A stretch of DNA of 64,000 nt from Undibacterium paludis (GCF_022568815.1 NZ_JAKZHX010000003.1:1-64000); one strand, 5' to 3'; counted from the stretch's first letter, positions 1-9,495 are shown. Translations and numbers: made by a program. Notes: a model not told the origin generated them from the letters alone.

Positions 1-62
1 CTCAGCCTATTTTTTGCAATTTAAGCATCAGACCATCGATAAGAATTAGAAGCCAAAAAAGA

Positions 63-91
63 AAAAAGCCCTTGAAAATCAAGGGCTTTTT
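63..91 (-). terminator. Rho-independent terminator after tRNA-Ser
   Basis: A perfect 13-bp inverted repeat (arms 63-75 and 79-91) with a 3-nt loop. The arms have a GC-rich core flanked by A and T runs, so the hairpin ends in U on either strand. It lies 9 bp past the 3' end of the minus-strand tRNA-Ser and would end its transcript. It could also serve whatever lies to the left of the window. Confidence 0.85.
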
Positions 92-100
92 CGTATTCTT

Positions 101-190
101 TGGCGGAAGCTGTGAGATTCGAACTCACGAAGGCTTTAACACCTCGCCAGTTTTCAAGACTGGTGCATTCAACCGCTCTGCCAAGCTTCC
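101..190 (-). tRNA. tRNA-Ser (anticodon UGA)
   Basis: On the minus strand the 5' acceptor arm GGAAGCT pairs with AGCTTCC before G and an encoded CCA. The anticodon loop reads CTTGAAA, so the anticodon is TGA, for UCN serine codons (mainly UCA). The T-loop GTTCGAATC is canonical. At 90 nt with a long variable arm it is a class II tRNA, as expected for serine. Confidence 0.96.
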
Positions 191-199
191 GAGCTCATC

Positions 200-228
200 A
201 GTATAACCTTTATGCGAGTATTGGGCAA
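200..228 (-). promoter_or_regulatory. Sigma-70 promoter for tRNA-Ser
   Basis: On the minus strand TTGCCC (228-223) and TATACT (205-200) are separated by exactly 17 bp and sit just upstream of the tRNA 5' end. The promoter occupies the short gap between the tRNA and the stop codon of the upstream EAL gene, so the tRNA probably has its own transcription start. Confidence 0.65.
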
Positions 229-231
229 GGA

Positions 232-2250
232 TCAATCCTTAAAAAGAAAGCCTTTATTCAACAAGACCAGCAATTGCTCAGCGCTGACCGGTCTGGAATA
301 CAGGTATCCCTGTACTTCGTCGCAGTCTGCCCTGATCAGGAAATCAAGCTGCTTCCGGGTTTCTACGCCTTCTGCGATGACCTTGTGATTCAGTTGCTTG
401 GCCATCAAAATAATCGCGCCAGCGATGGCGCAATCATTTTTATCGGCAGGTATCCCCTGAATAAAGGAGCGGTCGATTTTCAGTGTCTTGATAGGGAAAC
501 GCTTCAGGTAGGACAGACTGGAATAGCCTGTCCCAAAGTCATCAAGCGCCAGGACCACGCCCTGGGCGGTGATTTGCTCCATGATGGCGATCACGCTCTC
601 TGCGCTGTGCATGAGCATGCTTTCGGTAATTTCGAGCTCCAGCCATTCTGGTGATATCTGGTGGCGTTGCAGTGCTTCTTTGACGCGTACTGGCAGGTTG
701 TTGGTGAATTCCCTGGCGCTGACATTGACAGCAATACGGAATGGCATCACGCCATTGTCCTGCCATTGCCGGGCCTGGGCACAGGCAGTATCCAGGACCC
801 AGGCGTCGATCTGTAATATCAGACCGGTTTCTTCGGCGACCGGGATGAATTCTGCGGGTGAAATAAGGCCTTTATCAGGGCGTTGCCAGCGCACCAGCGC
901 TTCTGCTCCTATGATCTTGCCGCTCTTGATGTCAACCTTAGGTTGATACTGCAGATAAAATTCGTGGTTCTCCAATGCCTTGCGCATGCTTGATTCGAGG
1001 TACAACCTGCCGGCCATGCTCTGGTTCATGCTGTCGCTATAGAACATGAAGCTACCCGAGGCGTTGCCTGCGCCACGCTTGGCCTTGTACATGGCTATAT
1101 CGGCTTTTTGCAGCAGGGCATTGGCTTCGCTGCCATCTTGTGGAAAGACACTAATACCTATGCTGGCACCGACACGTAATTCATGCCCGGCAACCATAAA
1201 GGCGTCATTCAGGGCATGCAGCAGTTTTTGCACCACCATGCTTGCCTGGAAGTGCTGGTTGATATCAAGCAAGGCAATCGCGAATTCATCACTGCCAAGA
1301 CGGGCGACAATATCGTTCTCACGCAGGGTCAACTGGAAACGTGCAGCAACCTGGCGCAGCAGTTCATTACCTATATCGTGTCCCAGGGTATCGTTGATGA
1401 GCTTGAAGCGGTTCAGGTCGATAAAGATGATGGCGGCGCTGGAACTGTTTCTTTGCGATTGCAACAGGGCATTATCAACCAGTTGCCGGAACAGGCTACG
1501 ATTCGGCAGATTGGTCAGGGCGTCATAATACGCCAGGTGATTGATTTTTTGTTCTGCGTCTTTACGGGCGGTGATATCGCTCAGATAGCCAATGATGCCT
1601 ATAGCCATCCCACTTGCGTCACATAATGGTGACAGATTAAGACTGGCCCAAAACACTTCACCCGATTTTTTCTTGCGGCGCACTTCCATTTCACGGCCGC
1701 CGTGTTCAAGAAAACTGTCATAGAGAAGTTCACCATCGCTATCCTGCTCTTCATAAAGGAAGAGGATATTCTTGCCTATGACTTCTTCGGCGGTATAACC
1801 AAACAATTTTTGTGCGCCACGATTCCAGCTGATGATGAAACCAGCCAAGTCCATGGTGATGACAGATTCATGTATGTGCTCAATGATCTGTGTCTGCTGC
1901 CACTGTTCCTGCGTGCTTGCCTGCTGTTCCTGATCAAGTCGTGCGCGGGTGGAAAACAATTGCGCAGTCAGGCTGGCAAGCAGGTTCAGCTTAGCAATAT
2001 CGGCTTCATTGATGCGCCCTTTTTTTCCAGACAAGGCGTAATAAGTCTCCGGAGCAACCACGAAATGTACATGGTCAGCAGTACCCTGTTCTTCTGGTTT
2101 GCCCCGTCTGAATGCAACATTGGCATCACGAAAGACATCCCTGACGATGCGGTTCAGGGCAGCATCAAGTTCTGCTCCCTTCAGGCATAGGACGGCTTCT
2201 CCCAGACTAGCACCGACTTCGAGATACTCAATCGCTGGCGGCATGCTCAT
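232..2250 (-). CDS. PAS-GGDEF-EAL cyclic-di-GMP signalling protein
   Basis: Predicted cytoplasmic c-di-GMP phosphodiesterase with a regulatory GGDEF domain. Order: N-terminal sensor-like region (about 1-100), PAS domain (about 120-230), GGDEF domain (235-400), EAL domain (415-665). The GGDEF signature is altered to GSDEF at 319-323, so cyclase activity is doubtful; in this family such domains often bind GTP and modulate the EAL partner. The EAL motif (450-452) and the DDFGTGYSSL loop (570-579) are intact, which supports hydrolysis of c-di-GMP. No membrane segment is visible. It starts 2 bp after the stop of the HDOD gene, so the two are probably cotranscribed and coupled. The signal sensed by the PAS domain cannot be read from the sequence. 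Confidence 0.9.
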   Translation of the reverse strand: MSMPPAIEYLEVGASLGEAVLCLKGAELDAALNRIVRDVFRDANVAFRRGKPEEQGTADHVHFVVAPETYYALSGKKGRINEADIAKLNLLASLTAQLFSTRARLDQEQQASTQEQWQQTQIIEHIHESVITMDLAGFIISWNRGAQKLFGYTAEEVIGKNILFLYEEQDSDGELLYDSFLEHGGREMEVRRKKKSGEVFWASLNLSPLCDASGMAIGIIGYLSDITARKDAEQKINHLAYYDALTNLPNRSLFRQLVDNALLQSQRNSSSAAIIFIDLNRFKLINDTLGHDIGNELLRQVAARFQLTLRENDIVARLGSDEFAIALLDINQHFQASMVVQKLLHALNDAFMVAGHELRVGASIGISVFPQDGSEANALLQKADIAMYKAKRGAGNASGSFMFYSDSMNQSMAGRLYLESSMRKALENHEFYLQYQPKVDIKSGKIIGAEALVRWQRPDKGLISPAEFIPVAEETGLILQIDAWVLDTACAQARQWQDNGVMPFRIAVNVSAREFTNNLPVRVKEALQRHQISPEWLELEITESMLMHSAESVIAIMEQITAQGVVLALDDFGTGYSSLSYLKRFPIKTLKIDRSFIQGIPADKNDCAIAGAIILMAKQLNHKVIAEGVETRKQLDFLIRADCDEVQGYLYSRPVSAEQLLVLLNKGFLFKD

Positions 2251-2252
2251 GC

Positions 2253-3440
2253 TTACATGTCCTGGCAGATTTGATTTACCCAGGCGTAGGCAGTGATCAT
2301 ACAGTCGTAGTAATCGTCAGTTGATAATCCAAGTCTGGATATCAGTTCGGCGTGGTGGAGTGTATATGCCCTGTCTGCCCTTTCTGCCAGATCAAGAGAC
2401 TTGCCGAGCGGGCCAGTCTTGTTTAACAGTGCATCCAGAACTTCTACATTCAGGTTCAGGGGCTGCAAGACTTCGATCAAGGGATTGCCGAATAATTTAT
2501 CAAGCAGGGAAAACATGCCAACCATGAAGGCACAATCAAGCTGGTCTTTATTGCCGCCCTGCTTCTGGCAGATTGTCTCCATCAAGCTGGCACGGAAAGC
2601 GGCGCGCGGCATCAATGGATTCAAACTGCCGGCATGCTCCTGCTGACGCGCATACAACAATAATTGCAGCCATCTTTGCAATTGCCTGCGTCCCAGCAAA
2701 TTGATTGCCTGACCAAAGCTTGACACACGCACTGTCTGTGCAAAAGCAGCGGAACTGACGAGCTTGAACAACATGAAAGAGAGCGTAGCGTCCTGCTTAA
2801 ACAATTCTTCGAGCTCTCGCGATTCGGCATCGCGCGCCACCAGCCCTAATAGTTTCAACAAGCGTGTTCTGGCACTGGCATCTGCTGACTTGCCATTGAC
2901 TGGTGGATTGAAAGCATAGTCACCAGAAAACCATTTGAATCCGGCTTCATTCGCCTGTTCCTGAGCATGTGCTGTCGACAGGTTTTGTGCAAGACTGTTA
3001 CCGCCATGCAGACGTGAGAGCCAGGGTTTGATTGAGGCAGGAATGCCTTTGCCGCAATCGACAGCAATTTTCTTGACACCATCCCAGGTTGAATTGCCAC
3101 CATGAAATTCGTCAATCATGAAATGCACGCCCAGCGAACTGAAATGCTTGAGACGGAGTTGCGATTCCTGGTCTTGTGTCTTTGCTTCTGGCACGCACAG
3201 AACCAAGCGTGTAAGCGGCAACCGGGTATCAATATCAGCAGGAATTAATGCAATGTCAGAAACCCGGACCAATAATGTCAGGCCAGACAACCTGGAGAAA
3301 ACTTCTTTTTCGTTCAGAAACTGTAGTATAGCAATGACCTCACTGACTGGCTGATCGCCAAAATCAGCTTGCAGGGCAAGCACTTGCTGTTTGCTGTTCA
3401 TCACTGGCAAAAACGTGCCAATTCCTCTGGTCTGAGTCAT
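2253..3440 (-). CDS. HDOD domain protein with degenerate EAL-like N-terminus (YuxH-type)
   Basis: About 395 residues. The C-terminal half (about 200-395) has the features of an HDOD domain, a non-catalytic relative of HD phosphohydrolases used as a signalling scaffold. The N-terminal half resembles the EAL fold of the YuxH/CdgJ family, but I find no EAL or DDFGTG motif, so it is probably catalytically dead. Known family members affect motility and biofilm. It is the first gene of a two-gene unit with the EAL phosphodiesterase downstream (2-bp gap), so the two products may act together. Family assignment is moderately secure; function is inferred from relatives. Confidence 0.75.
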   Translation of the reverse strand: MTQTRGIGTFLPVMNSKQQVLALQADFGDQPVSEVIAILQFLNEKEVFSRLSGLTLLVRVSDIALIPADIDTRLPLTRLVLCVPEAKTQDQESQLRLKHFSSLGVHFMIDEFHGGNSTWDGVKKIAVDCGKGIPASIKPWLSRLHGGNSLAQNLSTAHAQEQANEAGFKWFSGDYAFNPPVNGKSADASARTRLLKLLGLVARDAESRELEELFKQDATLSFMLFKLVSSAAFAQTVRVSSFGQAINLLGRRQLQRWLQLLLYARQQEHAGSLNPLMPRAAFRASLMETICQKQGGNKDQLDCAFMVGMFSLLDKLFGNPLIEVLQPLNLNVEVLDALLNKTGPLGKSLDLAERADRAYTLHHAELISRLGLSTDDYYDCMITAYAWVNQICQDM

Positions 3441-3478
3441 AGGGTGCAGACATCAATTGTTACAAAAAAATGCTACAA

Positions 3479-3507
3479 ATATTAATTTGAGATTTGACCA
3501 ATTGCAA
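3479..3507 (-). promoter_or_regulatory. Sigma-70-like promoter of the HDOD/EAL operon
   Basis: On the minus strand TTGCAA (3507-3502) and TAATAT (3484-3479) are 17 bp apart, about 40 bp before the HDOD start codon. The surrounding 3441-3700 gap is AT-rich and otherwise shows no gene. Confidence 0.5.
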
Positions 3508-3700
3508 CAACATTTAATGCAACACTTTAGATTCTGTAATATTTCGCTCTAAAAACGAACCGATACCATGTAAATATATGAAACAGCTATAAAAATTCAA
3601 TTCGTTTTTTGAAGAACGCTGACAAACCAGAATCGAGGGCAAAGTAATTTCCCCTTGTTGCGCGCCAGACCAAAGCAACTAAGGAGTCTACAAAACTGAT

Positions 3701-4960
3701 CTATTCAGCCTTTAAAAAAATCTGTTGCAAATCGTTCAAAAACCGCTTGCCTAAAGAAGTAGGTGTGATTAGTTCATGATCACGGTACAGCAGACCTTTT
3801 TGCTCTGCTTCGCGCAATTCTTTTTCTATTGTATTGAGCAACAAGCCGGTGCGCTCCTGGAAGAGAGCGACCTTGAATCCCTGTTGCAAGCGTAGCGAAT
3901 TCAACATGAATTCAAAGCCCATGTCTGCGGCTTCTATTTCATAAGATTCCTGTACAGCGTTGCCTTGTGCAACAGCTTCCATATACGTCTGCGGTTGCTT
4001 GTAACGCGCCTGGCGGATAACCCGGTGAGGAAAGGAAATTTTCGAATGTGCACCCGCACCTATGCCAAGGTAATCGCCAAAATTCCAGTAATTGAGATTG
4101 TGACGCGATTCACGCTTTACCTGCGCATAAGCTGACACTTCATAGTTGCCATAACCTGCTGCCGCCATCTTTCCATGGATGAGGTCTTGCATTTCTGCAC
4201 TGAGGTCATCATCAGGTATGACAGGCGGGTATTTGGCAAAGTAAGTGTTCGGCTCCAGTGTGAGGTGATACAGCGACAGATGTGGTGGCGCCAGCGCAAT
4301 TGCTGTTTCCACGTCTTGCCTGACTTCATCCAGAGTTTGCCCTGGCAAGGCAAACATCAGGTCCAGATTGAAATTATCAAAATTTGTCTGCGCAATTTCT
4401 ACCGCGCGCCTGGCTTCGTCGCCATCATGGATACGACCCAAAGCGGATAAATGCCGGGAATTGAAACTTTGTATTCCCACAGACAAACGGTTGATACCGC
4501 TTTGACGGTATGAACGAAACTTTTCTGCCTCAAAGGTACCGGGATTGGCCTCCATGGTAATTTCGGCAGCACCATCAAGTGGCAGCAAGGTACGTACGTC
4601 CGACAACAGGCGATCAAGACCGGCAGCCGACATCAAACTGGGCGTGCCACCACCGATAAAAATGGTGTAAATCTTGCGCCCCCAGATCAGGGGTAAGGCT
4701 GCTTCCAGATCTGCGCGCAAGGCATTCAGGTAGCCTGTCTCATCGAAGCTGCCACGCACCTCATGCGAATTGAAATCACAGTAGGGGCATTTCCTGACAC
4801 ACCATGGGAAGTGTACATACAGTGACAAAGGCGGCAACTGCGTTAAATTCAGACTACCCGCTGCCAGATATTGACTGGTTACATCCTGCGGGACATCAGA
4901 CAAGTCCCGCTTTACAGGTGCAGTTGCTTTGATTGCCGTAACCGGCTTGATCGGTATCAT
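3701..4960 (-). CDS. hemW: HemW-type radical SAM protein
   Basis: Radical SAM enzyme of the HemN/HemW group. The cluster motif is C54-x3-C58-x2-C61, followed by D and F. The phenylalanine where coproporphyrinogen dehydrogenase HemN has a fourth cysteine marks this as HemW, a haem-binding protein thought to deliver haem, and not an oxygen-independent oxidase. The GGGTPS motif (about 103-108) that helps bind SAM follows. At 419 residues it has an N-terminal extension of about 40 residues compared with E. coli HemW. It overlaps the rdgB stop by 4 nt (ATGA), so it is translationally coupled and is the third gene of rph-rdgB-hemW. Confidence 0.92.
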   Translation of the reverse strand: MIPIKPVTAIKATAPVKRDLSDVPQDVTSQYLAAGSLNLTQLPPLSLYVHFPWCVRKCPYCDFNSHEVRGSFDETGYLNALRADLEAALPLIWGRKIYTIFIGGGTPSLMSAAGLDRLLSDVRTLLPLDGAAEITMEANPGTFEAEKFRSYRQSGINRLSVGIQSFNSRHLSALGRIHDGDEARRAVEIAQTNFDNFNLDLMFALPGQTLDEVRQDVETAIALAPPHLSLYHLTLEPNTYFAKYPPVIPDDDLSAEMQDLIHGKMAAAGYGNYEVSAYAQVKRESRHNLNYWNFGDYLGIGAGAHSKISFPHRVIRQARYKQPQTYMEAVAQGNAVQESYEIEAADMGFEFMLNSLRLQQGFKVALFQERTGLLLNTIEKELREAEQKGLLYRDHELITPTSLGKRFLNDLQQIFLKAE

Positions 4961-5556
4961 CTGAGCTTTTCGACCAGGGCACGCAAAGCCTGCCCACGAT
5001 GCGACAATAGATTTTTCTCTGCAGCAGACAGTTCTGCCACGGTTTTATTCAGTGCTGGCAAGTAAAAATGCGGGTCGTACCCGAAACCATTTTCGCCTCG
5101 TGGTTCGACAATCAACTCCCCTGACCAGACACCGTCTGCAATGACGGGCTGCGGATCAGTTTCTGACCGCACATAGACCAGCACACAGTAATAATAGGCT
5201 GACTTGTCTGAACTGCCAGCCAAATCTGCAATCAATTTCTGGTTGTTGCGCAGATCAGACTTGGGCTCACCTGCATAGCGGGCCGAATAGACGCCTGGCG
5301 CGCCCTGCAAGGCATTGACGCAGATGCCGGAATCATCTGCCAGTGCAGGCAGTCCGGTCAGGCGTGCAGCGTGACGTGCCTTGGTCAGCGCATTTTCTAT
5401 GAAGCTGGGATAAGGCTCTTCAGCTTCAGACACCTGGAATTCAGACTGCGCCCTCAGGTCTATGCCCAAAGGCGACAATATCTGATAAAACTCTTTGAGC
5501 TTACCCTGGTTATTGGAAGCCAGAACGATCTTGCGATTCAAGGTATTGCCTTCCAT
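4957..5556 (-). CDS. rdgB: XTP/dITP pyrophosphatase (non-canonical purine NTPase)
   Basis: House-cleaning enzyme of the Ham1/RdgB family; it hydrolyses dITP, ITP and XTP to monophosphates and so keeps deaminated purines out of nucleic acids. Seen: N-terminal ASNNQGKLKE substrate-binding loop, the LADDSG motif with the metal-binding aspartates, and the C-terminal SHRG motif. The length of 199 residues is typical. The longest frame opens at a TTG (5559), but the ATG at 5556 overlaps the rph stop as TGATG and is the better start. It sits between rph and hemW in a fully overlapping operon. Confidence 0.94.
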   Translation of the reverse strand: MEGNTLNRKIVLASNNQGKLKEFYQILSPLGIDLRAQSEFQVSEAEEPYPSFIENALTKARHAARLTGLPALADDSGICVNALQGAPGVYSARYAGEPKSDLRNNQKLIADLAGSSDKSAYYYCVLVYVRSETDPQPVIADGVWSGELIVEPRGENGFGYDPHFYLPALNKTVAELSAAEKNLLSHRGQALRALVEKLR

Positions 5557-6293
5557 CAATTCACCTGCAAACCCAGTACTTCTTTCTGCAGGGCAATCAG
5601 ATCAGTAATACCTTCTTGCGCCAGATCAAGCATGGCGTTCATGGTGCTACGATCAAATGCTTCTCCTTCTGCCGTGCCCTGCACTTCAACAAATTCACCG
5701 TTTTCCGTCATGACGACATTCATGTCGGTATCGCATTGAGAATCTTCAAGATAATCGAGGTCGAGCACAGGATGGGTCTGGTATACACCAACGGAGATCG
5801 CCGCAACAAAGTGTTTGACCGGGACAGAAGCAATGACACCGCGTTCAACCAAAGCTGAAAATGCATCATAGGCGGCCACCATGGCGCCGGTGATAGAAGC
5901 AGTACGTGTACCGCCATCGGCCTGAATCACATCACAATCAATGTGCAGGGTGCGCTCGCCAAAAGCGTCCAGATCAAAAGCTGAACGCAGGGAGCGGCCG
6001 ATAAGCCGCTGGATTTCCTGTGTGCGACCAGACTGTTTGCCTTTGGCGGCTTCCCTATCCATACGGCTATGCGTAGAACGTGGCAGCATCCCATATTCCG
6101 CTGTCATCCAGCCCTGCCCCTTACCCTTTAAAAAACCCGGCACTTTGTCTTCTATACTGGCAGTGCAGATCACTTTGGTATCACCAAACTCTATCATGAC
6201 CGAGCCTTCTGCATGCTTGGTAAAATGACGACTGATGACAACCGGACGCAATGCGTCCGGCGCACGCCCGCTAGGGCGGAATGTGTTTGACAT
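5556..6293 (-). CDS. rph: Ribonuclease PH
   Basis: Phosphorolytic 3'-5' exoribonuclease that trims tRNA 3' ends and also degrades structured RNA. The protein is 245 residues, close to the family norm. Visible family features include the N-terminal [12 protein letters not shown] segment, the [10 protein letters not shown] region, the arginine-rich GRSLR stretch, and [19 protein letters not shown] with the phosphate-binding and catalytic residues. No truncation of the C-terminus (unlike the well-known E. coli K-12 rph frameshift) is seen. It opens a tightly overlapping rph-rdgB-hemW unit and follows the PP2C gene by only 5 bp, so it may be cotranscribed with it. Confidence 0.96.
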   Translation of the reverse strand: MSNTFRPSGRAPDALRPVVISRHFTKHAEGSVMIEFGDTKVICTASIEDKVPGFLKGKGQGWMTAEYGMLPRSTHSRMDREAAKGKQSGRTQEIQRLIGRSLRSAFDLDAFGERTLHIDCDVIQADGGTRTASITGAMVAAYDAFSALVERGVIASVPVKHFVAAISVGVYQTHPVLDLDYLEDSQCDTDMNVVMTENGEFVEVQGTAEGEAFDRSTMNAMLDLAQEGITDLIALQKEVLGLQVN

Positions 6294-6298
6294 GATGT

Positions 6299-7234
6299 TT
6301 AGTTCTTGGAAGTAATGCGAGATGATTTATGTATTGCATTGCGTATTTCCGCAATAGCTTTTTCAATTTCGGCGTCGTTAAAAACATCGCCATCCGTGGT
6401 TTCCATCTCGGCGTCTACGGGGGCCTGAATGGTTGTCGTCACAGAGCCTATGGGCAAAGTGTTGGTGGAGATGATGGTGGAATTGTCCATACGGTCATCG
6501 CCTTCCCACATCATGGCCAGCGCTGTGACATTGTCACTTTGCTTGCCAGCGATATCAACAGCTGAACGTATCAGTTCAGGCACAGCGCGTACAATGGTGT
6601 GGTCATGCAGACGCTGAGCCAGCATATGGTCAGGCAGGACTGACCACAAACCATCAGAGCACAGCAAAATCAAATCACCAGGTTGCAATACTGCTCGCCT
6701 GGACAATTCGACGATAGGTGCATTAGGCGCACCAAGGCAATTGAACAACTTGTTGCGGTCAGGGTGGCTATGCCTTTCTGCCGGATCAACTTTACCCTGG
6801 GCAATCAATGTTTCCAGACGGGAATGGTCCTTGGTGCGCAATAAAATCTGCCCCTGACGTATCCAGTACAAGCGGGAATCGCCACAATGTGCCCAGTAGG
6901 CATAGCCGTTCTGTATCAGGCAGGCCACAATGGTCGTACGCGGTGTTTCATGCAGATTATTGATCGCACGGTAACGATGAATTTCTTGATGGGCAGCCAG
7001 AAAGCTGTCTTCCATAAAACGCTCGGGCCGCCCTATCATGGGATGGGCCTGCTGCTGGAAGAGGTTGCCTATGGTTTGCATGGCAATGGCTGCTGCCATT
7101 TCGCCCATGATATGACCACCCATGCCATCCGCCAGCAAAAGCAATATCGAATCGCGGGTAAAGCTGTACCCCATTCGATCCTGGTTGACCTTGCGGCCAC
7201 CAATATGACTTTCTTGATAAACGGAAAAACGCAT
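6299..7234 (-). CDS. PP2C-type serine/threonine protein phosphatase
   Basis: Metal-dependent phosphoprotein phosphatase of the PPM/PP2C family, about 311 residues, soluble. Metal-site aspartates are recognisable: NQD at 17-19, DGMGGH at 36-41, GDSR with D119, SDGLW with D194, and SDNVT with D234. Residues after about 245 form a Thr/Asp-rich tail without an obvious domain. It lies downstream of the kinase gene on the same strand (88-bp gap), so it probably reverses phosphorylation by that kinase. Similar kinase-phosphatase pairs occur in other Burkholderiales. Its substrates are unknown. Confidence 0.9.
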   Translation of the reverse strand: MRFSVYQESHIGGRKVNQDRMGYSFTRDSILLLLADGMGGHIMGEMAAAIAMQTIGNLFQQQAHPMIGRPERFMEDSFLAAHQEIHRYRAINNLHETPRTTIVACLIQNGYAYWAHCGDSRLYWIRQGQILLRTKDHSRLETLIAQGKVDPAERHSHPDRNKLFNCLGAPNAPIVELSRRAVLQPGDLILLCSDGLWSVLPDHMLAQRLHDHTIVRAVPELIRSAVDIAGKQSDNVTALAMMWEGDDRMDNSTIISTNTLPIGSVTTTIQAPVDAEMETTDGDVFNDAEIEKAIAEIRNAIHKSSRITSKN

Positions 7235-7322
7235 GAGATATGATTAAAACCAAATAATTCTGTTAATAGGAGCTGACCAGGGGCAAGCCTTTACCTGCCC
7301 AGCCAACCTCAAAAGTTTGCAT

Positions 7323-8333
7323 TCAATGCAAGGTGCTTTCCTGTATGGTTGTATGGTCGCTTTCCACTTTCTTTCTTTTTCTGCCAAACAGGGTTGTGAT
7401 CTTCAGGTTCAGTTTTTCCATGAAGGTCAACTCCCTCTGTGGCTGAGCCTGGATTGCCAGTGCTTTCTGCAAGGCGAATACGCTTTGCGGACGTTCCAGC
7501 GGGTCCAACTGCAAACACCAGCGCACGACTTCGATCAATTCAGATGAGTACAAACCTTCCAGTTTGCGATAATGCCCCTCCATCTTATCACCAGTCTTGC
7601 GTTGGTCCGACGGTTGTGGAGGCGCACCGACCATACAGGCAAAAATGGAAGCGCCAATACTGTATATATCAGTCCAGGGGCCAAGATTACCATTTTTCTG
7701 GTACAGCTCAGGCGCCGCGAATCCGGGTGTATACATAGGATAGAGCTTGGGGATATCCGTTTTCAAGGTCTGACGGGCAGCACCAAAATCCAGCAAAATC
7801 GGCGTACCATCCAGGCGCAGGTAGATATTGGCTGGCTTTAAATCAAGGTGCAGCAGCTTGTTCGTATGCACTTCACGCAAGCCATTCATGACCTGATTGA
7901 ACATACGGCGAATAAAACGCTCGGACACCAGCGGCTTTTCCCCTTTGTCACGACGACGCAGGATGTGTTCCTGCAGTGAACGCCCCGATTCATAAGCCAT
8001 GACCATGTATACGGTCTCATTGGCGCGGAAAAAATTGATAACGCTCACCACGTTCGGATGGGAAATACGTGCCAGCGCCCGGCCCTCTTCAAAGAAGCAT
8101 TTCAATCCTATGCGATAAATCGGCAAATTTTCATTGGAAATCGCTGGTACCAGCTCGCCCTGCTGTCGTAAAGCCAGAGAGCTGGGCAGATATTCTTTAA
8201 TTGCAACAGCGTTGCCATCTTCATCAGAAGCCAGGTACACAATACTGAAGCCACCGGACGCAATTTTCTTTACAATGCGGTATCCGGCAATTTCAAGTCC
8301 ATCTGGCAGAGGTGCGTTATTTTGTGCGGCCAT
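7323..8333 (-). CDS. Hanks-type serine/threonine protein kinase
   Basis: Eukaryotic-like protein kinase domain filling most of 336 residues (start taken at the ATG 8333; a TTG one codon earlier is possible). Numbering from the TTG frame: glycine-rich loop ASGGFS near 26-31, the ATP-anchoring lysine in AIKEYL (K47), catalytic loop HLDLKPAN with D165, DFG at 183-185, and an APE motif in FAAPE. The catalytic loop has HLD in place of HRD, so it is a non-RD kinase and activation may not need activation-loop phosphorylation. No transmembrane or PASTA segment is visible; the C-terminal tail is basic. It is followed by the PP2C gene, a likely functional partner. Confidence 0.92.
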   Translation of the reverse strand: MAAQNNAPLPDGLEIAGYRIVKKIASGGFSIVYLASDEDGNAVAIKEYLPSSLALRQQGELVPAISNENLPIYRIGLKCFFEEGRALARISHPNVVSVINFFRANETVYMVMAYESGRSLQEHILRRRDKGEKPLVSERFIRRMFNQVMNGLREVHTNKLLHLDLKPANIYLRLDGTPILLDFGAARQTLKTDIPKLYPMYTPGFAAPELYQKNGNLGPWTDIYSIGASIFACMVGAPPQPSDQRKTGDKMEGHYRKLEGLYSSELIEVVRWCLQLDPLERPQSVFALQKALAIQAQPQRELTFMEKLNLKITTLFGRKRKKVESDHTTIQESTLH

Positions 8334-8460
8334 CAATCATCCAATTCACTATACAAAACGGATTGTGTTGATTATTGCGGTATTTGTAAAGAATATCCTA
8401 GTGTCTATTGCGCAATTTTGCCAAACTAACCAACAGTTCACTCCTTTTTGAGGAAATACC

Positions 8461-9378
8461 TTGAGCATTTTTAGCATGACTGGTTATGCGACCAGCACCA
8501 ACGAAACCGATGCCGGCACCATCACAATCGAAATTAAAAGCGTCAATTCACGCTTCCTGGACCTGCAATTTCGCATCAATGATGAATTTCGTGCGGTTGA
8601 ATCACAGTTTCGTGAGGCGCTGACGCGCAGGCTTGCACGCGGCAAAGTTGAATGCCGCTTCAGTTTTGGCAAAAAACTGACAGAGAGCCACAATAAAAGC
8701 CTTAATACCAGCATTCTTGAGCAGCTGGCCGGCTTTCAATCGAGCCTGAAACAGCAATTCCCTGAGGCTGTACCTTTTAGTGTCAATGAAATCCTGCGTT
8801 GGCCAGGCGTCATAGAAGAAAGCGAAATCAATGCAGAATCACTGCAAAACGCTATCAATGACACAATCAACCGCACCCTTGATGCTTTTGTCGTCAGCCG
8901 TGAACGTGAAGGCGCGGCACTGGAGCAGGTATTATTGAGCCGCATTGCGGCCATGGAAGAAATTGTCACCAGGATCACGCCGCTGATGCCGATGGTTGTT
9001 CAACAGTTCCAGCAAAAAGCGACAACCAGATTGGAAGAAGCACTGGGCCTGGCGCTGCAATCGAGCGGCAGCAATGCCGGCCAGACTATCACCAGAGAAG
9101 AGGCGCTTGATCGCATCCGTCAGGAAGTCACCGTCTATGGCATACGTGTGGATGTAGCAGAAGAACTGGCGCGCCTGTCCGCCCACCTCAGCGAAACCCG
9201 GCATATCCTGAAAAAAGGCGGCCAGGTCGGCAAGCGCCTCGATTTCATGATGCAGGAACTGAATCGTGAAGCCAATACCCTGGGTTCCAAAGCTGCTTCG
9301 AAAGAACTGTCAGATGCATCAATGGAATTGAAGCTGCTGATAGAACAAATGCGCGAGCAGGTACAAAATCTGGAATAA
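8461..9378 (+). CDS. yicC: YicC family endoribonuclease-like protein
   Basis: Member of the conserved YicC/YloC family (about 290-305 residues). The N-terminus has the family hallmark SMTGYA. The C-terminal DUF1732-type region carries the conserved RLDFMMQELNREANTLGSKA segment. E. coli YicC has been linked to small-RNA turnover as an endoribonuclease; here that role is inferred from family. The start is a TTG (8461) preceded by GAGGAAA; an ATG at 8476 would remove five residues before the MTGYA motif. It is divergent from the kinase gene and near gmk, as in many proteobacteria. Confidence 0.9.
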   Translation: MSIFSMTGYATSTNETDAGTITIEIKSVNSRFLDLQFRINDEFRAVESQFREALTRRLARGKVECRFSFGKKLTESHNKSLNTSILEQLAGFQSSLKQQFPEAVPFSVNEILRWPGVIEESEINAESLQNAINDTINRTLDAFVVSREREGAALEQVLLSRIAAMEEIVTRITPLMPMVVQQFQQKATTRLEEALGLALQSSGSNAGQTITREEALDRIRQEVTVYGIRVDVAEELARLSAHLSETRHILKKGGQVGKRLDFMMQELNREANTLGSKAASKELSDASMELKLLIEQMREQVQNLE

Positions 9379-9394
9379 ACCAGATAAAGCAACA

Positions 9395-9430
9395 AGGCTT
9401 GCCATGCTGAAGCTACTGCATTGCAAGCCT
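9395..9430 (+). terminator. Hairpin after yicC, possible terminator
   Basis: A 13-bp inverted repeat with one mismatch (arms 9395-9407 and 9418-9430, 10-nt loop) starts 17 bp after the yicC stop, in the gap between two convergent genes. There is no T-run on either side, so it may act as a transcript-end hairpin or need Rho. Confidence 0.4.
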
Positions 9431-9495
9431 GGTATGCGCGTCCAAATCGCACACGTTCAACTCACTCTCAGATCCATTTCATCTTTCAAGAAGTA

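Noticed and set aside
100-654. Plus-strand open frames opposite the GGDEF/EAL gene
   Set aside because: One runs through the tRNA-Ser and all overlap a well-supported protein gene; no family features.
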